DNA of 64,000 nt from an uncultured SAR92 cluster bacterium (GTDB lineage Bacteria; Pseudomonadota; Gammaproteobacteria; Pseudomonadales; Porticoccaceae). The notes below the pieces were generated by a model. It was not told the origin of the DNA, ran no database searches, and saw only the letters and a program-made list of their open reading frames with translations. The translations under genes were made by a program, and so were the position numbers. Each line of letters starts with the position of its first letter. Positions within the stretch are counted from its first letter, which is position 1. The DNA lies in contig CABZOI010000001.1 of the NCBI GenBank assembly GCA_902527245.1, forward strand, positions 199,001 to 263,000. Direction: 5' to 3'. Below are positions 30,499 through 39,499 of the stretch, in pieces.

Positions 30499-30610
30499 AT
30501 AATTTCTTTCAAAGCTTTTTAAAGCATTCTTGGTTCTTAGATTCAAAGCGCTATTATTTAGCGGCTCTTTCAGTGACTTTTTTTAAATTTTCAAGATAAT
30601 CTATTGAACG

Positions 30611-30701
30611 TAAACCTCACTGATTCCGTATTTTAGAGCCATCTTATAATAATGAATATTTAATCTCATGAGGTTTATTATGTTAAACAAATTCATTTGT
30701 T
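30611..30701 (+). repeat. nested inverted repeats upstream of rnr
   Basis: TAAACCTCA (30611-30619) and TGAGGTTTA (30669-30677) are perfect 9-bp complements separated by 49 bases. Immediately after lies a compact palindrome, AACAAAT-TC-ATTTGTT at 30686-30701, 26 bp before the rnr start. These could form a folded leader RNA or a repressor site. The 229-bp gap 30499-30727 has no credible gene. Confidence 0.45.
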
Positions 30702-30727
30702 AAATTGAAAGATAAGGCATATTTAAT

Positions 30728-32680
30728 TTGAAAAAAAATAAGTTAGTAGCCGGGATTGTTATTGGTCATTCTGAGGGATATGGTTTTGTAAAACGATTAG
30801 ACGAGACTGGTGCCGATCTGTATTTGTCTTCAACTCAGATGAGACGTGTCTTTGACGGAGATGAAGTATTGGTGGAGGCAAGACGACATCGAAGGAAAGA
30901 TAAATTAGAAGCTAAAATTGTAAGTATTGTTAAACGAGGCAGGTCTGAATTAATAGGAAAACTAATTAAAGACAATTCAAATTACTATGTCTGCCCAGAA
31001 AATCCAAGAATAAACCAAGATATTTTTGTTCCTGAATCTGAGCTTAATGATGCTCGTAAAGGACAACTCGTCTCTGTTGAAATAACCGATGTTCCAACTT
31101 CAAAAAGGTTGGCTCAAGGACGAGTCATTGAAGTTTTAGGTGACTATTATAGTCCCGGGATAGAAACAAAAATTGCAGTACGCGATTATTCACTTCCATA
31201 CAAATGGAGTCAGGAGATAATAGAATCCGTACAGAACCTTACATCAAAAATTTCTCAGGATAACTCGCGTGTTGATCTGAGACTTAAGCATTTCATTACT
31301 ATTGATGGCTCTGATGCAAGAGATTTTGATGATGCTGTTTATTGTGAATCATTTGAAAATGAGCAATTTAAATTGTGGGTTGCTATTGCTGATGTTGCAG
31401 AATATGTTTCACAAGCATCTTCTACTGATAGGGAAGCTTTGAAACGTGGTAACTCAGTTTACTTTCCAAATCATGTAATCCCGATGCTCCCTGAGAGATT
31501 GTCGAATGATTTGTGCTCCCTAAATCCGAATGAAGAAAAGCTTGTGGTTGTCTGTGAAATGACAATAAACATAGACGGGATTATTGAAAATTTCAATTTC
31601 TATGAAGCTACAATTGTCTCACATGCCAGAAAAACATATGACCAGGTTTCCCGATTTATAGAGGATATTTCTGAAAAAGATATATCGAAAACCTTCTATC
31701 ATCCCTCAAGTGTAGACCAAGTAATTATCAATTTGAGACACGTTTATAAATCTTTGGAGCGGATCAGAGAGCAAAGAGGTGCAATCTCATTTGATACTCA
31801 AGAAACTAAAATTATTTTCTCAATCGATAAAAAGATCGCTGAAATAATTCCAATTGAGAGGAATATTGCTCATAAACTGATTGAAGAGTGTATGCTTTGC
31901 GCCAATCTTTGTGCAGCCTCGTATTTAGAGAGTGCTAAGGCTCCATTTATTTATCGGGTACATAAAAAGCCTACTCATGAAAAAATTTCAAAATTAACCA
32001 AATTTTTATCAGATTTAGGTATTGAACATGATTTTGAGAGTGATGTGCGGTCATCAGATTATCAACGAATCATGAAAAAAATAAGAGGAATGGATGAGGA
32101 AAAAGTGATCCAATCCATCTTATTAAGGTCTATGACTCAAGCGATTTACCAGCCAAAAAACGAGGGACATTTTGGTCTCGCTTATAGCTCCTATACCCAT
32201 TTCACATCGCCAATTAGACGATATTCTGATCTCACTGTTCATAGATCTTTAAAATTATTAATCAAAATGGAACGTGAGTCGCCCACTGATCAAACGAGGA
32301 TTTCCTCATATTCTTATGAGGAATTAGATTCAATAGGTGAACATATTAGTATGACTGAGCGAAGAGCAGAGGATGCGACACGCAGTGCTGAAGCTTGGCT
32401 TAAATGTGAATATTTGAGCCATAAAGTAGGTGAGTCATTCACGGGTGTAATCAGTTCAGTTACCAACTTTGGACTTTTCGTTCTGTTAGATGAAATATTC
32501 ATCGAGGGCCTGGTCCACGTAACTCAGCTGCCTGGAGATTACTATGTTTACGAAGAAAATCATCATCACTTGATTGGTCAAAATTCCAGAAAAACATTTT
32601 CAATTGGAAAAACATTAAATGTTACTTTGAAAGCAGTTAATCCAAGAGAGCGGAAAATTGATTTATGCCTGAATGATTGA
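30728..32680 (+). CDS. rnr: ribonuclease R, short form
   Basis: Processive 3'-5' hydrolytic exoribonuclease able to degrade structured RNA. The 650-residue product begins directly in the first cold-shock domain (GIVIGHSEGYGFVKRLDETG), continues with the second CSD, the RNB catalytic domain (GSDARDFDDAVY near residue 195, HFTSPIRRYSDLTVHR) and a C-terminal S1 domain (GVISSVTNFGLFVLLD), and ends RKIDLCLND. E. coli RNase R has about 80 more N-terminal residues (a winged-helix segment) and a Lys/Ser-rich basic tail; both are missing here. A stop at 30713-30715 in frame upstream and TTG 30728 as first start show the shortness is real. AAGG lies 10 bases upstream. Confidence 0.93.
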   Translation: MKKNKLVAGIVIGHSEGYGFVKRLDETGADLYLSSTQMRRVFDGDEVLVEARRHRRKDKLEAKIVSIVKRGRSELIGKLIKDNSNYYVCPENPRINQDIFVPESELNDARKGQLVSVEITDVPTSKRLAQGRVIEVLGDYYSPGIETKIAVRDYSLPYKWSQEIIESVQNLTSKISQDNSRVDLRLKHFITIDGSDARDFDDAVYCESFENEQFKLWVAIADVAEYVSQASSTDREALKRGNSVYFPNHVIPMLPERLSNDLCSLNPNEEKLVVVCEMTINIDGIIENFNFYEATIVSHARKTYDQVSRFIEDISEKDISKTFYHPSSVDQVIINLRHVYKSLERIREQRGAISFDTQETKIIFSIDKKIAEIIPIERNIAHKLIEECMLCANLCAASYLESAKAPFIYRVHKKPTHEKISKLTKFLSDLGIEHDFESDVRSSDYQRIMKKIRGMDEEKVIQSILLRSMTQAIYQPKNEGHFGLAYSSYTHFTSPIRRYSDLTVHRSLKLLIKMERESPTDQTRISSYSYEELDSIGEHISMTERRAEDATRSAEAWLKCEYLSHKVGESFTGVISSVTNFGLFVLLDEIFIEGLVHVTQLPGDYYVYEENHHHLIGQNSRKTFSIGKTLNVTLKAVNPRERKIDLCLND

Positions 32681-32847
32681 AACTTTAATGTAGTTAAGAT
32701 ATTTCAATACGATATTCACGTATTAACAAATTATAAAAATTTTCTGTATGAGATTGAGACTAGCTCTAAATGCAGAGTTAACTCCGACTATAAAATGTAA
32801 AGTTGTCAGATTACATTACTATTAAAAATCATTTTATAAATCTATTA

Positions 32848-33534
32848 CTAAACTTCCTTGATAAACTTAATGAAAGATTGCCCGACGAGGTTCGCTAGGT
32901 GAAGTAGAAAATATTTTGAGTCACTTTGCTTATATAAATCAGGATCATCGCTCCCAAAAGCTAAATATGCGTTTGGTGATTCATTTGTAATTTTGCATAA
33001 AACGACCGAGTTATGGATTTGATTTTTCTTATCGAATAAAAGTTGAAATGCCTGCTCTGTAATTTCCCCACTAAATTGCTTGCCTGAATCAGAAAGTTCT
33101 GGAATTGCTTTTTTTAACTCTTTTTCATTATTGAACACCATTGATGGATGATCAATGGAAACAAACTCATCGAAAATAATTAATTTGTGATATTTGATTT
33201 TAAAGACGTTTTTGAACGAATCATCCAAAATGTCTAAAAGGCTTAATAAGTTTTGAGCAGTAAGTACTCGTGAAGCCAAAGTCATTATATTTTCAAAAAT
33301 TTTTTGGTTTTGCTCAGCGTTATTTATGAGGCTATTCAGTTTGTTTTCAAGTGATATATTTTTTTCTTGTAATGCTTGGAGACGCCTTTCGACAAGTGAA
33401 ATTGCACCGTCAGTTTTATGATGTATAACCATTGTCTCAAGTATATCGGGATTTTTATCGAAAAAATCTGGATGATCTCGCAGATAATTGCGAATCGTTT
33501 TTATGTCTACTGATTCATCAATCTTATTTCTCAT
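32848..33534 (-). CDS. DUF484 family protein
   Basis: The 228-residue protein matches DUF484 (DHPDFFDKNPDILETM near the N-terminus, a coiled coil around 45-75, then a GAF-like domain). Function is unknown. The family typically lies between dapF and xerC. Here it overlaps dapF by 4 bp and is the last gene of lptM-lysA-dapF-DUF484; xerC does not follow, since rnr converges from the other side after a 167-bp gap with no clear terminator. Confidence 0.88.
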   Translation of the reverse strand: MRNKIDESVDIKTIRNYLRDHPDFFDKNPDILETMVIHHKTDGAISLVERRLQALQEKNISLENKLNSLINNAEQNQKIFENIMTLASRVLTAQNLLSLLDILDDSFKNVFKIKYHKLIIFDEFVSIDHPSMVFNNEKELKKAIPELSDSGKQFSGEITEQAFQLLFDKKNQIHNSVVLCKITNESPNAYLAFGSDDPDLYKQSDSKYFLLHLANLVGQSFIKFIKEV

Positions 33535-34361
33535 ACACTTATGTGTCCATGGTAAATGGTTTTAGCTTCGCCAGTCATTTTTATTGGAGTATTCGATCCA
33601 TTCCAATTAATTAAAAGCTGACCACCTCTTTGAAGTATTTTCACAGAAGGATTCACCAAACCCCCTCGAATGGCTGCGGCAGCAGTTGCACACGCCCCTG
33701 AGCCACAGGATTCAGTTATCCCAGAGCCTCTTTCGAAAACTCTCAATTTGATCAAATCTTTGTTAATGACTTGTGCAAAATTGACATTAACTTGTTTTGG
33801 AAATTGATCATGTTTTTGAAAAAAGCTTCCAACTTTTTTTAAATTAATCTTTCTAATATCTTTATCAAAAATTACTGCGTGAGGATTACCGACATTTACA
33901 GGTATGAATTGAAATTTTTGATTCATAAATTTAACGTGAAAAGGACCTTCCTCTTTATCCGCATTCAATGGGATTTTGCTCGGCTCAAAAGTGGGAGGCT
34001 CAAACATAACTAAAACATCTCCACTGTCCAGTACTTCCAGCTCTAAAGTATTGTTAAGAGTACTAATTTTTATTTTTTTCTTTCCAGATAAACCGTTATT
34101 ATGAATAAATTTTGCAATGCATCTTGCCCCGTTTCCACATTGTTCGACCTCGCTACCATCTCGGTTGAATATTCTGTAGTGAAAGTCTATGTCAAATCTT
34201 TTTGGAGGTTCAATAAGTAGCACCTGGTCGCATCCAATTCCTCGGTTGCGATGCGCTAAATACTTTATGGCATTTTTTGTGATATCGAACCGTTGGTTGA
34301 TTGCATCAATAACAACAAAGTCGTTACCGACTCCATTCATCTTTGTAAAATTTATACGCAT
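33531..34361 (-). CDS. dapF: diaminopimelate epimerase
   Basis: Cofactor-free epimerase converting LL- to meso-diaminopimelate for lysine and peptidoglycan. The 276-residue protein has MNGVGNDFVVIDA and both catalytic cysteines, EQCGNGARC (Cys75) and ESCGSGACATAAA (about residue 217). Length is standard. It overlaps the DUF484 start and follows lysA after 7 bp. Confidence 0.97.
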   Translation of the reverse strand: MRINFTKMNGVGNDFVVIDAINQRFDITKNAIKYLAHRNRGIGCDQVLLIEPPKRFDIDFHYRIFNRDGSEVEQCGNGARCIAKFIHNNGLSGKKKIKISTLNNTLELEVLDSGDVLVMFEPPTFEPSKIPLNADKEEGPFHVKFMNQKFQFIPVNVGNPHAVIFDKDIRKINLKKVGSFFQKHDQFPKQVNVNFAQVINKDLIKLRVFERGSGITESCGSGACATAAAAIRGGLVNPSVKILQRGGQLLINWNGSNTPIKMTGEAKTIYHGHISV

Positions 34362-34368
34362 GTTATGC

Positions 34369-35616
34369 TCAATTTATTAAACTTTCGTTTCTTGTTATAT
34401 CTTCGAAAGATTCTCTTTTCCGCACCATTATTAACTTTTGGTTTGAAATAATTATTTCTGGGGGTCTATACCGACTATTGTAATTCGATGCCATTGCAAA
34501 TCCATACGCACCAGCATCGATAAGGCACAAAATATCTCCTGACTTAATAGACATAAGTCTATTTTTACCCAAAAAGTCTCCACTTTCGCAGACCGGACCA
34601 ACTATTTCATATATTTTTTCCTCACAGGAATTACTTGTCACTGATTCAATTTTCATTTCCGATTGATAAAGAGCGGGTCTAATATAATCATTCATCCCCG
34701 CGTCAACAATGGCAAAGTTTTTATCCCCATTTCTTTTGGTGTGTTCAACTTTCATAAGTAATAGACCAGCATTTCCAATTATAGAGCGTCCTGGCTCTAA
34801 TATAATCTGCTCAGTTCTATCACCAAATTCACTTGATATTGCCTCAGAGAAATTTTGTATGGTTTCTTGACATGCATCTGTATTAAATACTCCTAATCCT
34901 CCGCCGATGTCGATCTGGCTGAGATGTATGTTTTCTACTTTTAGTTTATCTAGAAAGGTTAGCAGAATTTTAAGGGATTGCTTAAAAGGCGAAACATCAT
35001 ATATCAAAGATCCGATATGACACGCTATACCAACCAGATTGATATTTTTAAGATCTTTTGCAAAATGAAACATCTTATGCGCGTCATTTATGTCAATACC
35101 AAATTTGTCATTTTTTAACCCTGTGGCAATATATGGATGAGTTTGCACATTAATGTCTGGATTGACTCGAAGAGAAACAGAAGCTTTTTTATTTTGATCA
35201 CCAGCTAATTGATTTATCAATAATAATTCATGCATTGATTCAACATTGAAGCAATGAATATCATGTATAAGTCCTTGCCGGATATCTGCTTTAGATTTTC
35301 CAACACCTGAAAAAATTATCTTTTTCGGATCGCCTCCTGCATAGATTACGCGATTTAACTCTCCTTCAGACGTAACATCAAAACCGGCACCTAATTCTGC
35401 CAGTAGTTGTAATATTGCAATGTTAGGATTCGCTTTAACCGCATAGCAGATTAGACTCCTTTTTGAACGAAAAGATCTGTTGTACGCTTTGAAATTTTCT
35501 GTGATTAAATTTTTGCTGTAAACGTAACATGGCGTACTAAACTTTTTTGCTACATCTGACAGACTAAATCCATCAAAATGTAGTTCTCCGTTTTTTCTTT
35601 CCAAGAAAATCGACAT
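34369..35616 (-). CDS. lysA: diaminopimelate decarboxylase
   Basis: PLP enzyme making L-lysine from meso-DAP. The 415-residue protein carries the PLP lysine in YAVKANPN (about Lys61), HIGSLI, the glycine-rich IDIGGGLGV and EPGRSIIGNAG, and the C-terminal CESGDFLG with AGAYGFAMASNYN. Length is standard. It begins 2 bp after the lptM stop and precedes dapF, making one lysine operon. Confidence 0.97.
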   Translation of the reverse strand: MSIFLERKNGELHFDGFSLSDVAKKFSTPCYVYSKNLITENFKAYNRSFRSKRSLICYAVKANPNIAILQLLAELGAGFDVTSEGELNRVIYAGGDPKKIIFSGVGKSKADIRQGLIHDIHCFNVESMHELLLINQLAGDQNKKASVSLRVNPDINVQTHPYIATGLKNDKFGIDINDAHKMFHFAKDLKNINLVGIACHIGSLIYDVSPFKQSLKILLTFLDKLKVENIHLSQIDIGGGLGVFNTDACQETIQNFSEAISSEFGDRTEQIILEPGRSIIGNAGLLLMKVEHTKRNGDKNFAIVDAGMNDYIRPALYQSEMKIESVTSNSCEEKIYEIVGPVCESGDFLGKNRLMSIKSGDILCLIDAGAYGFAMASNYNSRYRPPEIIISNQKLIMVRKRESFEDITRNESLIN

Positions 35617-35618
35617 AA

Positions 35619-35765
35619 CTAATTTTTTTCTGATGAATAATTTTGGTGATCTTTCCTGTCTTCAGGTAAGTAGAGCTCTCCCATGTTGCCACAACCGTAT
35701 AAAAAGAGAATTGAAACAAGTACGAAAAGACTTAGATAAAATTTTATAGACATTTTTGTGCTCAT
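35619..35765 (-). CDS. lptM: small lipoprotein LptM (YifL family)
   Basis: A 48-residue open frame on the minus strand. It has a signal peptide (MSTKMSIKFYLSLFVLVSIL) ending in lipobox LYGC, followed by GNMGELYLPED, the short mature motif of LptM/YifL. In E. coli LptM (YifL) stabilises the LptD-LptE LPS translocon and lies next to dapF and divergent from cyaY, exactly as here. The stop is 2 bp from the lysA ATG. An internal ATG (35753) is a possible alternative start. Confidence 0.85.
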   Translation of the reverse strand: MSTKMSIKFYLSLFVLVSILFLYGCGNMGELYLPEDRKDHQNYSSEKN

Positions 35766-35850
35766 GAATCTTGAAACGTAAGTATAACGAGACTTACAAT
35801 TAATCAGTAGTTTTTGCTTGGTTTAATTTACAGTAAGGTAATCCTAATAA

Positions 35851-36183
35851 GTGAGTAATCCAAATTTTCATGAGTTAGTTGATGATGTTTTCTTGTCGAT
35901 TGAGGACTCTATAGAGGATTCTGATATAGATATTGATTATGAAAACGCAAATGGAATGCTCACATTAACATTTGAGGAGAATGCATCACAAATCATATTG
36001 TCCAGGCAATTTTCTACTTCGGAGATTTGGATAGCAGCAAAATCAGGAGGCTTTCACTTCAAGCTTGATCAATATGATGAAGCTGGGGCTTGGCGAAATA
36101 CAGTGACTGGCGAGACCATGAATCAGTCCTTATCAAATCTTTGTTTCCAGCAATCTGGAGCCAGGATTGAATTTAGCTTTTAG
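35851..36183 (+). CDS. cyaY: frataxin-like iron-sulfur assembly protein CyaY
   Basis: Iron-binding regulator of Fe-S cluster assembly. The 110-residue protein has FHELVDDVFLSIED, the acidic first helix, then the beta sheet with NGMLTLTFEENASQIIL, EIWIAAKSGGFHFKL and a C-terminal helix. It is annotated with a GTG start. Its 3' end overlaps the convergent argH end by 11 bp. It is divergent from lptM, the standard gammaproteobacterial order. Confidence 0.92.
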   Translation: MSNPNFHELVDDVFLSIEDSIEDSDIDIDYENANGMLTLTFEENASQIILSRQFSTSEIWIAAKSGGFHFKLDQYDEAGAWRNTVTGETMNQSLSNLCFQQSGARIEFSF

Positions 36184-37594
36184 TTATTTTTTCTTTAATT
36201 AGTATTAACTCTCTCATCCCAGCTTCATATACCTGATCTGGAGCTGTTCCACCAAGATGATTTCTCGATTTAACTGAGCCCTCGACACTCAAAATTTCAA
36301 AAACATCTTTTGTAATATGTTCGCAGTATCTCTTGAGTGTTTCCAGTTTTAAATCTGAAAGCATACAACCTTTGTTTGAGGCATGATTTACTATCTCCCC
36401 AACTATCTTGTGTGCATCTCTAAATGGTATGGATTTCTTTACCAAATAATCAGCCAAATCGGTTGCTGTAGAGTAACCCATATTTGCAGCTTTCATCATA
36501 TTTTCACGATTTACTTCAATGTTTCCCATTAATTTCCCAAATATCTCAAGGCATTGAGATATTGTTTTTACCGTATCGAATAATGGCTCTTTGTCCTCTT
36601 GATTGTCCCGGTTGTATGCAAGTGGTTGGCTTTTCATCAGCGTTAAAACGGACATAAGTTGGCCATAGATGCGTCCAGTTTTACCTCTTACAAGCTCTGG
36701 TATATCAGGATTTTTTTTCTGAGGCATTATTGAGGATCCAGTACAAAAACTGTCATCAAGTGATACAAATGCAAACTGGGAAGATGACCAAATGATCAGC
36801 TCTTCTGATATTCTCGATAGGTGCATCATGCAAATACTCGAAAAAGAGCAAAACTCGATTATGAAATCTCGATCACTAACTGCATCAATCGAATTTGCAC
36901 ATATTTTAGAAAATCCTAGTAAATTTGTTGTTTGCTCGCGATCTATTTTGAAACCAGTACCAGCAAGTGCCGCTGAGCCAAGAGGATTATAGTCAACTCT
37001 TTTTAAGCAGTCTGACAAGCGTTCTTGATCTCTTTTTAACATCTCATTCCAGGCTAGAAGATGATGCCCAAATGTTATTGGCTGAGCCACTTGCAGGTGA
37101 GTGAAGCCGGGCATAATAGTCTTATACTCAAGAATCGATAACTCTACAATTTGCTGCCTCAGATAAGTTAACAATAATTCAATGTTACTGATTTTTTCCT
37201 TTAACCATAAGCGAACATCTGTAGCGACCTGATCATTTCTGGATCGAGCTGTATGTAATTTTTTTCCAATCTCACCTATTTTATTTGTCAATGCCGCTTC
37301 TATATTCATATGAACATCTTCTAAGTCTTTATCCCATTTGAATGACTGTTCAAATATTGACGCTTCAATTTCAGCAAGTGCATCATGAATTAGTGTTTTT
37401 TCCTTGACTGTTAACACTCCAATCTTTTCAAGCATTGAAGAATGAGCTATTGAGCCTTCGATATCTTTTTTAGCTAAATGCTTATCAAAATCAATTGATG
37501 CGCTAAAGTCTCGGACAAGCTTGTCGGTTTTTTTAGAAAATCGGCCTCCCCAACTTTTATTCAGATTATTTGTCTCATCAGTTTTATCAGCCAT
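36173..37594 (-). CDS. argH: argininosuccinate lyase
   Basis: Last enzyme of arginine synthesis, releasing fumarate. The 473-residue protein has SWGGRFSKKTDKLV near the N-terminus, HTARSRNDQVATD, and the superfamily signature GSSIMPQKKNPD. ATG 37594 is preferred: it has GGGA 6 bases upstream, while ATG 37606 has none. Its last 11 bases overlap cyaY tail to tail. It is divergent from hemC across 185 bp. Confidence 0.97.
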   Translation of the reverse strand: MADKTDETNNLNKSWGGRFSKKTDKLVRDFSASIDFDKHLAKKDIEGSIAHSSMLEKIGVLTVKEKTLIHDALAEIEASIFEQSFKWDKDLEDVHMNIEAALTNKIGEIGKKLHTARSRNDQVATDVRLWLKEKISNIELLLTYLRQQIVELSILEYKTIMPGFTHLQVAQPITFGHHLLAWNEMLKRDQERLSDCLKRVDYNPLGSAALAGTGFKIDREQTTNLLGFSKICANSIDAVSDRDFIIEFCSFSSICMMHLSRISEELIIWSSSQFAFVSLDDSFCTGSSIMPQKKNPDIPELVRGKTGRIYGQLMSVLTLMKSQPLAYNRDNQEDKEPLFDTVKTISQCLEIFGKLMGNIEVNRENMMKAANMGYSTATDLADYLVKKSIPFRDAHKIVGEIVNHASNKGCMLSDLKLETLKRYCEHITKDVFEILSVEGSVKSRNHLGGTAPDQVYEAGMRELILIKEKITKS

Positions 37595-37779
37595 CTTGCA
37601 TCCCAAATAAATTTTGATTGTCAGTTAAAAATCGTGGTGTGATTTTATACAAGTTGAGTTAGTTGCATTGTTGTATCCAAATTTTATCAGCTTTGAAAGT
37701 TGGTCTTGTTACTATTCAGAAGTAAGTTAAAAACTGATACATTAAACTTTATATAAATCTATTCAATAAGGCCAATATT

Positions 37780-38709
37780 GTGATTAATATTTTGAGAATC
37801 GCAACTCGCAAAAGTCCTTTGGCCATTTGGCAAGCGGAATTTGTCAAATCAAATTTAGTATCTTTATATCCAAATTTAAAAATTGAGATCAAAGGATTTT
37901 CAACAACCGGTGATCGATTTTTAGGTACTTCATTAGCGAAGATTGGAGGAAAGGGGTTATTCATAAAAGAATTAGAAACAGCACTCAAAAATAACGAGGC
38001 AGATATCGCTGTCCATTCGATGAAGGATTTACCTCCTCAGTTACCTGAGGAATTTGTAATCGCTGCAGTTTTAGAAAGAGATGACGCTTCAGATGCGTTA
38101 GTTTCTAATAGTTATAGCGATCTGAATCTTATGAAGCCTGGCGCTTTAGTTGGCACTTCAAGTGCGCGGAGACAATCACAAATACTGGCAGCGTTTCCTG
38201 AAGTAAATATTAAATTGCTACGCGGTAATGTAAATACTCGAATCAAAAGGTTAGATGAGGGAGCCTTTGATGCAATTGTTTTGGCAACTTCGGGTCTTGA
38301 AAGGCTTGGATTAGGAAATAGAATCGCACAAAGATTACCCATTGAGATATGTTTGCCCTCAGCAGGTCAGGGCGCCTTAGGTATCGAATGTCGAAAAGAT
38401 GACGAGATAATCGAGCTTATTAAGCCTCTAAATCATATTTTATCTGAAAAATGTGTCAACATGGAAAAGGAGTTTGTGGGGTTATTGAATGGGAGTTGTT
38501 CACTTCCCATTGGTTGTTTCGCAAGATTGTTTGATAACAACAAATCAATTAAGTGTGAGGGTTTTGTCGGATCCCTTGATGGTAAAGTTATTTTAAGAGA
38601 TGAAGTAACTAAAGTTTTTGATGATTCGAGTAATTTAAGTTATCAATTGTACAAAAAACTTATTGAAGCGGGGGCGATGGAATTACTTGAAGAGACAAAT
38701 GATAACTGA
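37780..38709 (+). CDS. hemC: porphobilinogen deaminase (hydroxymethylbilane synthase)
   Basis: Polymerises four porphobilinogens on a covalently bound dipyrromethane cofactor. The 309-residue protein starts MINILRIATRKSPLAIWQA (GTG 37780, AAGG 8 bases upstream), has SARRQSQILA and the cofactor cysteine in GSCSLPIG (about Cys240). hemD begins inside its last codons. Confidence 0.96.
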   Translation: MINILRIATRKSPLAIWQAEFVKSNLVSLYPNLKIEIKGFSTTGDRFLGTSLAKIGGKGLFIKELETALKNNEADIAVHSMKDLPPQLPEEFVIAAVLERDDASDALVSNSYSDLNLMKPGALVGTSSARRQSQILAAFPEVNIKLLRGNVNTRIKRLDEGAFDAIVLATSGLERLGLGNRIAQRLPIEICLPSAGQGALGIECRKDDEIIELIKPLNHILSEKCVNMEKEFVGLLNGSCSLPIGCFARLFDNNKSIKCEGFVGSLDGKVILRDEVTKVFDDSSNLSYQLYKKLIEAGAMELLEETNDN

Positions 38710-39463
38710 TGACCTTAGTAACAGACGGATACTAATCCTCAAAAGTGATCAAGCGCCTAATATTCTGTTATCGCGTCTGAAGAAAAAATGTAACAAACTG
38801 ATTTATGTTCCCATTGTTAAAACGCTACCTAATTTTTGTTCAAGCAAGGTAACGCAGAAGTTTAATAGGATCGATTCATACACGCTAGTTATATTCATCA
38901 GCCCCAACGCAGTTAGATATACCTTTCAGTTCCTTGACGATCAAAGAATGGCTTTACCTGATCATATTGAGTATTTTGCTGTTGGTTTGACCTCAGCAAA
39001 TCTCCTTTCGAGTCGTGTAAACAACGTTAATTATCCAAAAGCAAATTTCTCTTCTGAGGGTCTTCTGGAATTAGCAAGATTTCGTGATGTAATCAATGAC
39101 CGGATTCTTATTTTTCGGGGAGGAGAAGGATCCAATCTACTGAGAGAGTCATTAGTATCTCAAAAGGCAGAAGTAGACTATTGTGATATTTATGAGCGTC
39201 AAATAGACGGGGATAAATTAATCGAAGCGAAAAAGAATTTAAAATGCTGTGACTGTTTGATTGTATACAGTGCACAGGTTCTTAACGCTCTTGGCCAACT
39301 GATCAATATTGACAATAGTCGTGATTGGACTGAGTTAACGTTGCTGGTGCCCAGTGAAAGATTGGCAAGTGTCGCGAGGGGACTTGGATACAAAACAATA
39401 AAGATTGCAAAAAATTCGTCAGCTGAATGTATGGAAATAGCCTTGAATGACATTTTCAGCTAA
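38699..39463 (+). CDS. hemD: uroporphyrinogen-III synthase
   Basis: Cyclises hydroxymethylbilane with inversion of ring D. The sequence is poorly conserved, as usual for HemD, but the order hemC-hemD-hemX-hemY, length (254 aa) and motifs (IFISPNAVRYTFQF, the FRGGEGSNLLRESL segment, VYSAQVLNALGQL) support it. ATG 38699, overlapping hemC by 11 bp, is chosen; the frame is open to 38663 inside hemC. Confidence 0.88.
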   Translation: MITDDLSNRRILILKSDQAPNILLSRLKKKCNKLIYVPIVKTLPNFCSSKVTQKFNRIDSYTLVIFISPNAVRYTFQFLDDQRMALPDHIEYFAVGLTSANLLSSRVNNVNYPKANFSSEGLLELARFRDVINDRILIFRGGEGSNLLRESLVSQKAEVDYCDIYERQIDGDKLIEAKKNLKCCDCLIVYSAQVLNALGQLINIDNSRDWTELTLLVPSERLASVARGLGYKTIKIAKNSSAECMEIALNDIFS

Positions 39464-39499
39464 TCTATCTATGAACAACTAATATTTTAAGGTATCTCT

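Noticed and set aside
30549-30585. Intrinsic terminator after rplS
   Set aside because: The stem is short and imperfect and the T-rich run is about 15 bases away.
30673-30708. Short frame MRFIMLNKFIC before rnr
   Set aside because: Eleven codons with no convincing ribosome site; more likely part of the palindromic leader.
30499-30727. tRNA or small RNA gene in the rplS-rnr gap
   Set aside because: No cloverleaf, no T-loop GTTCAAATCC-like motif, and no convincing terminator.
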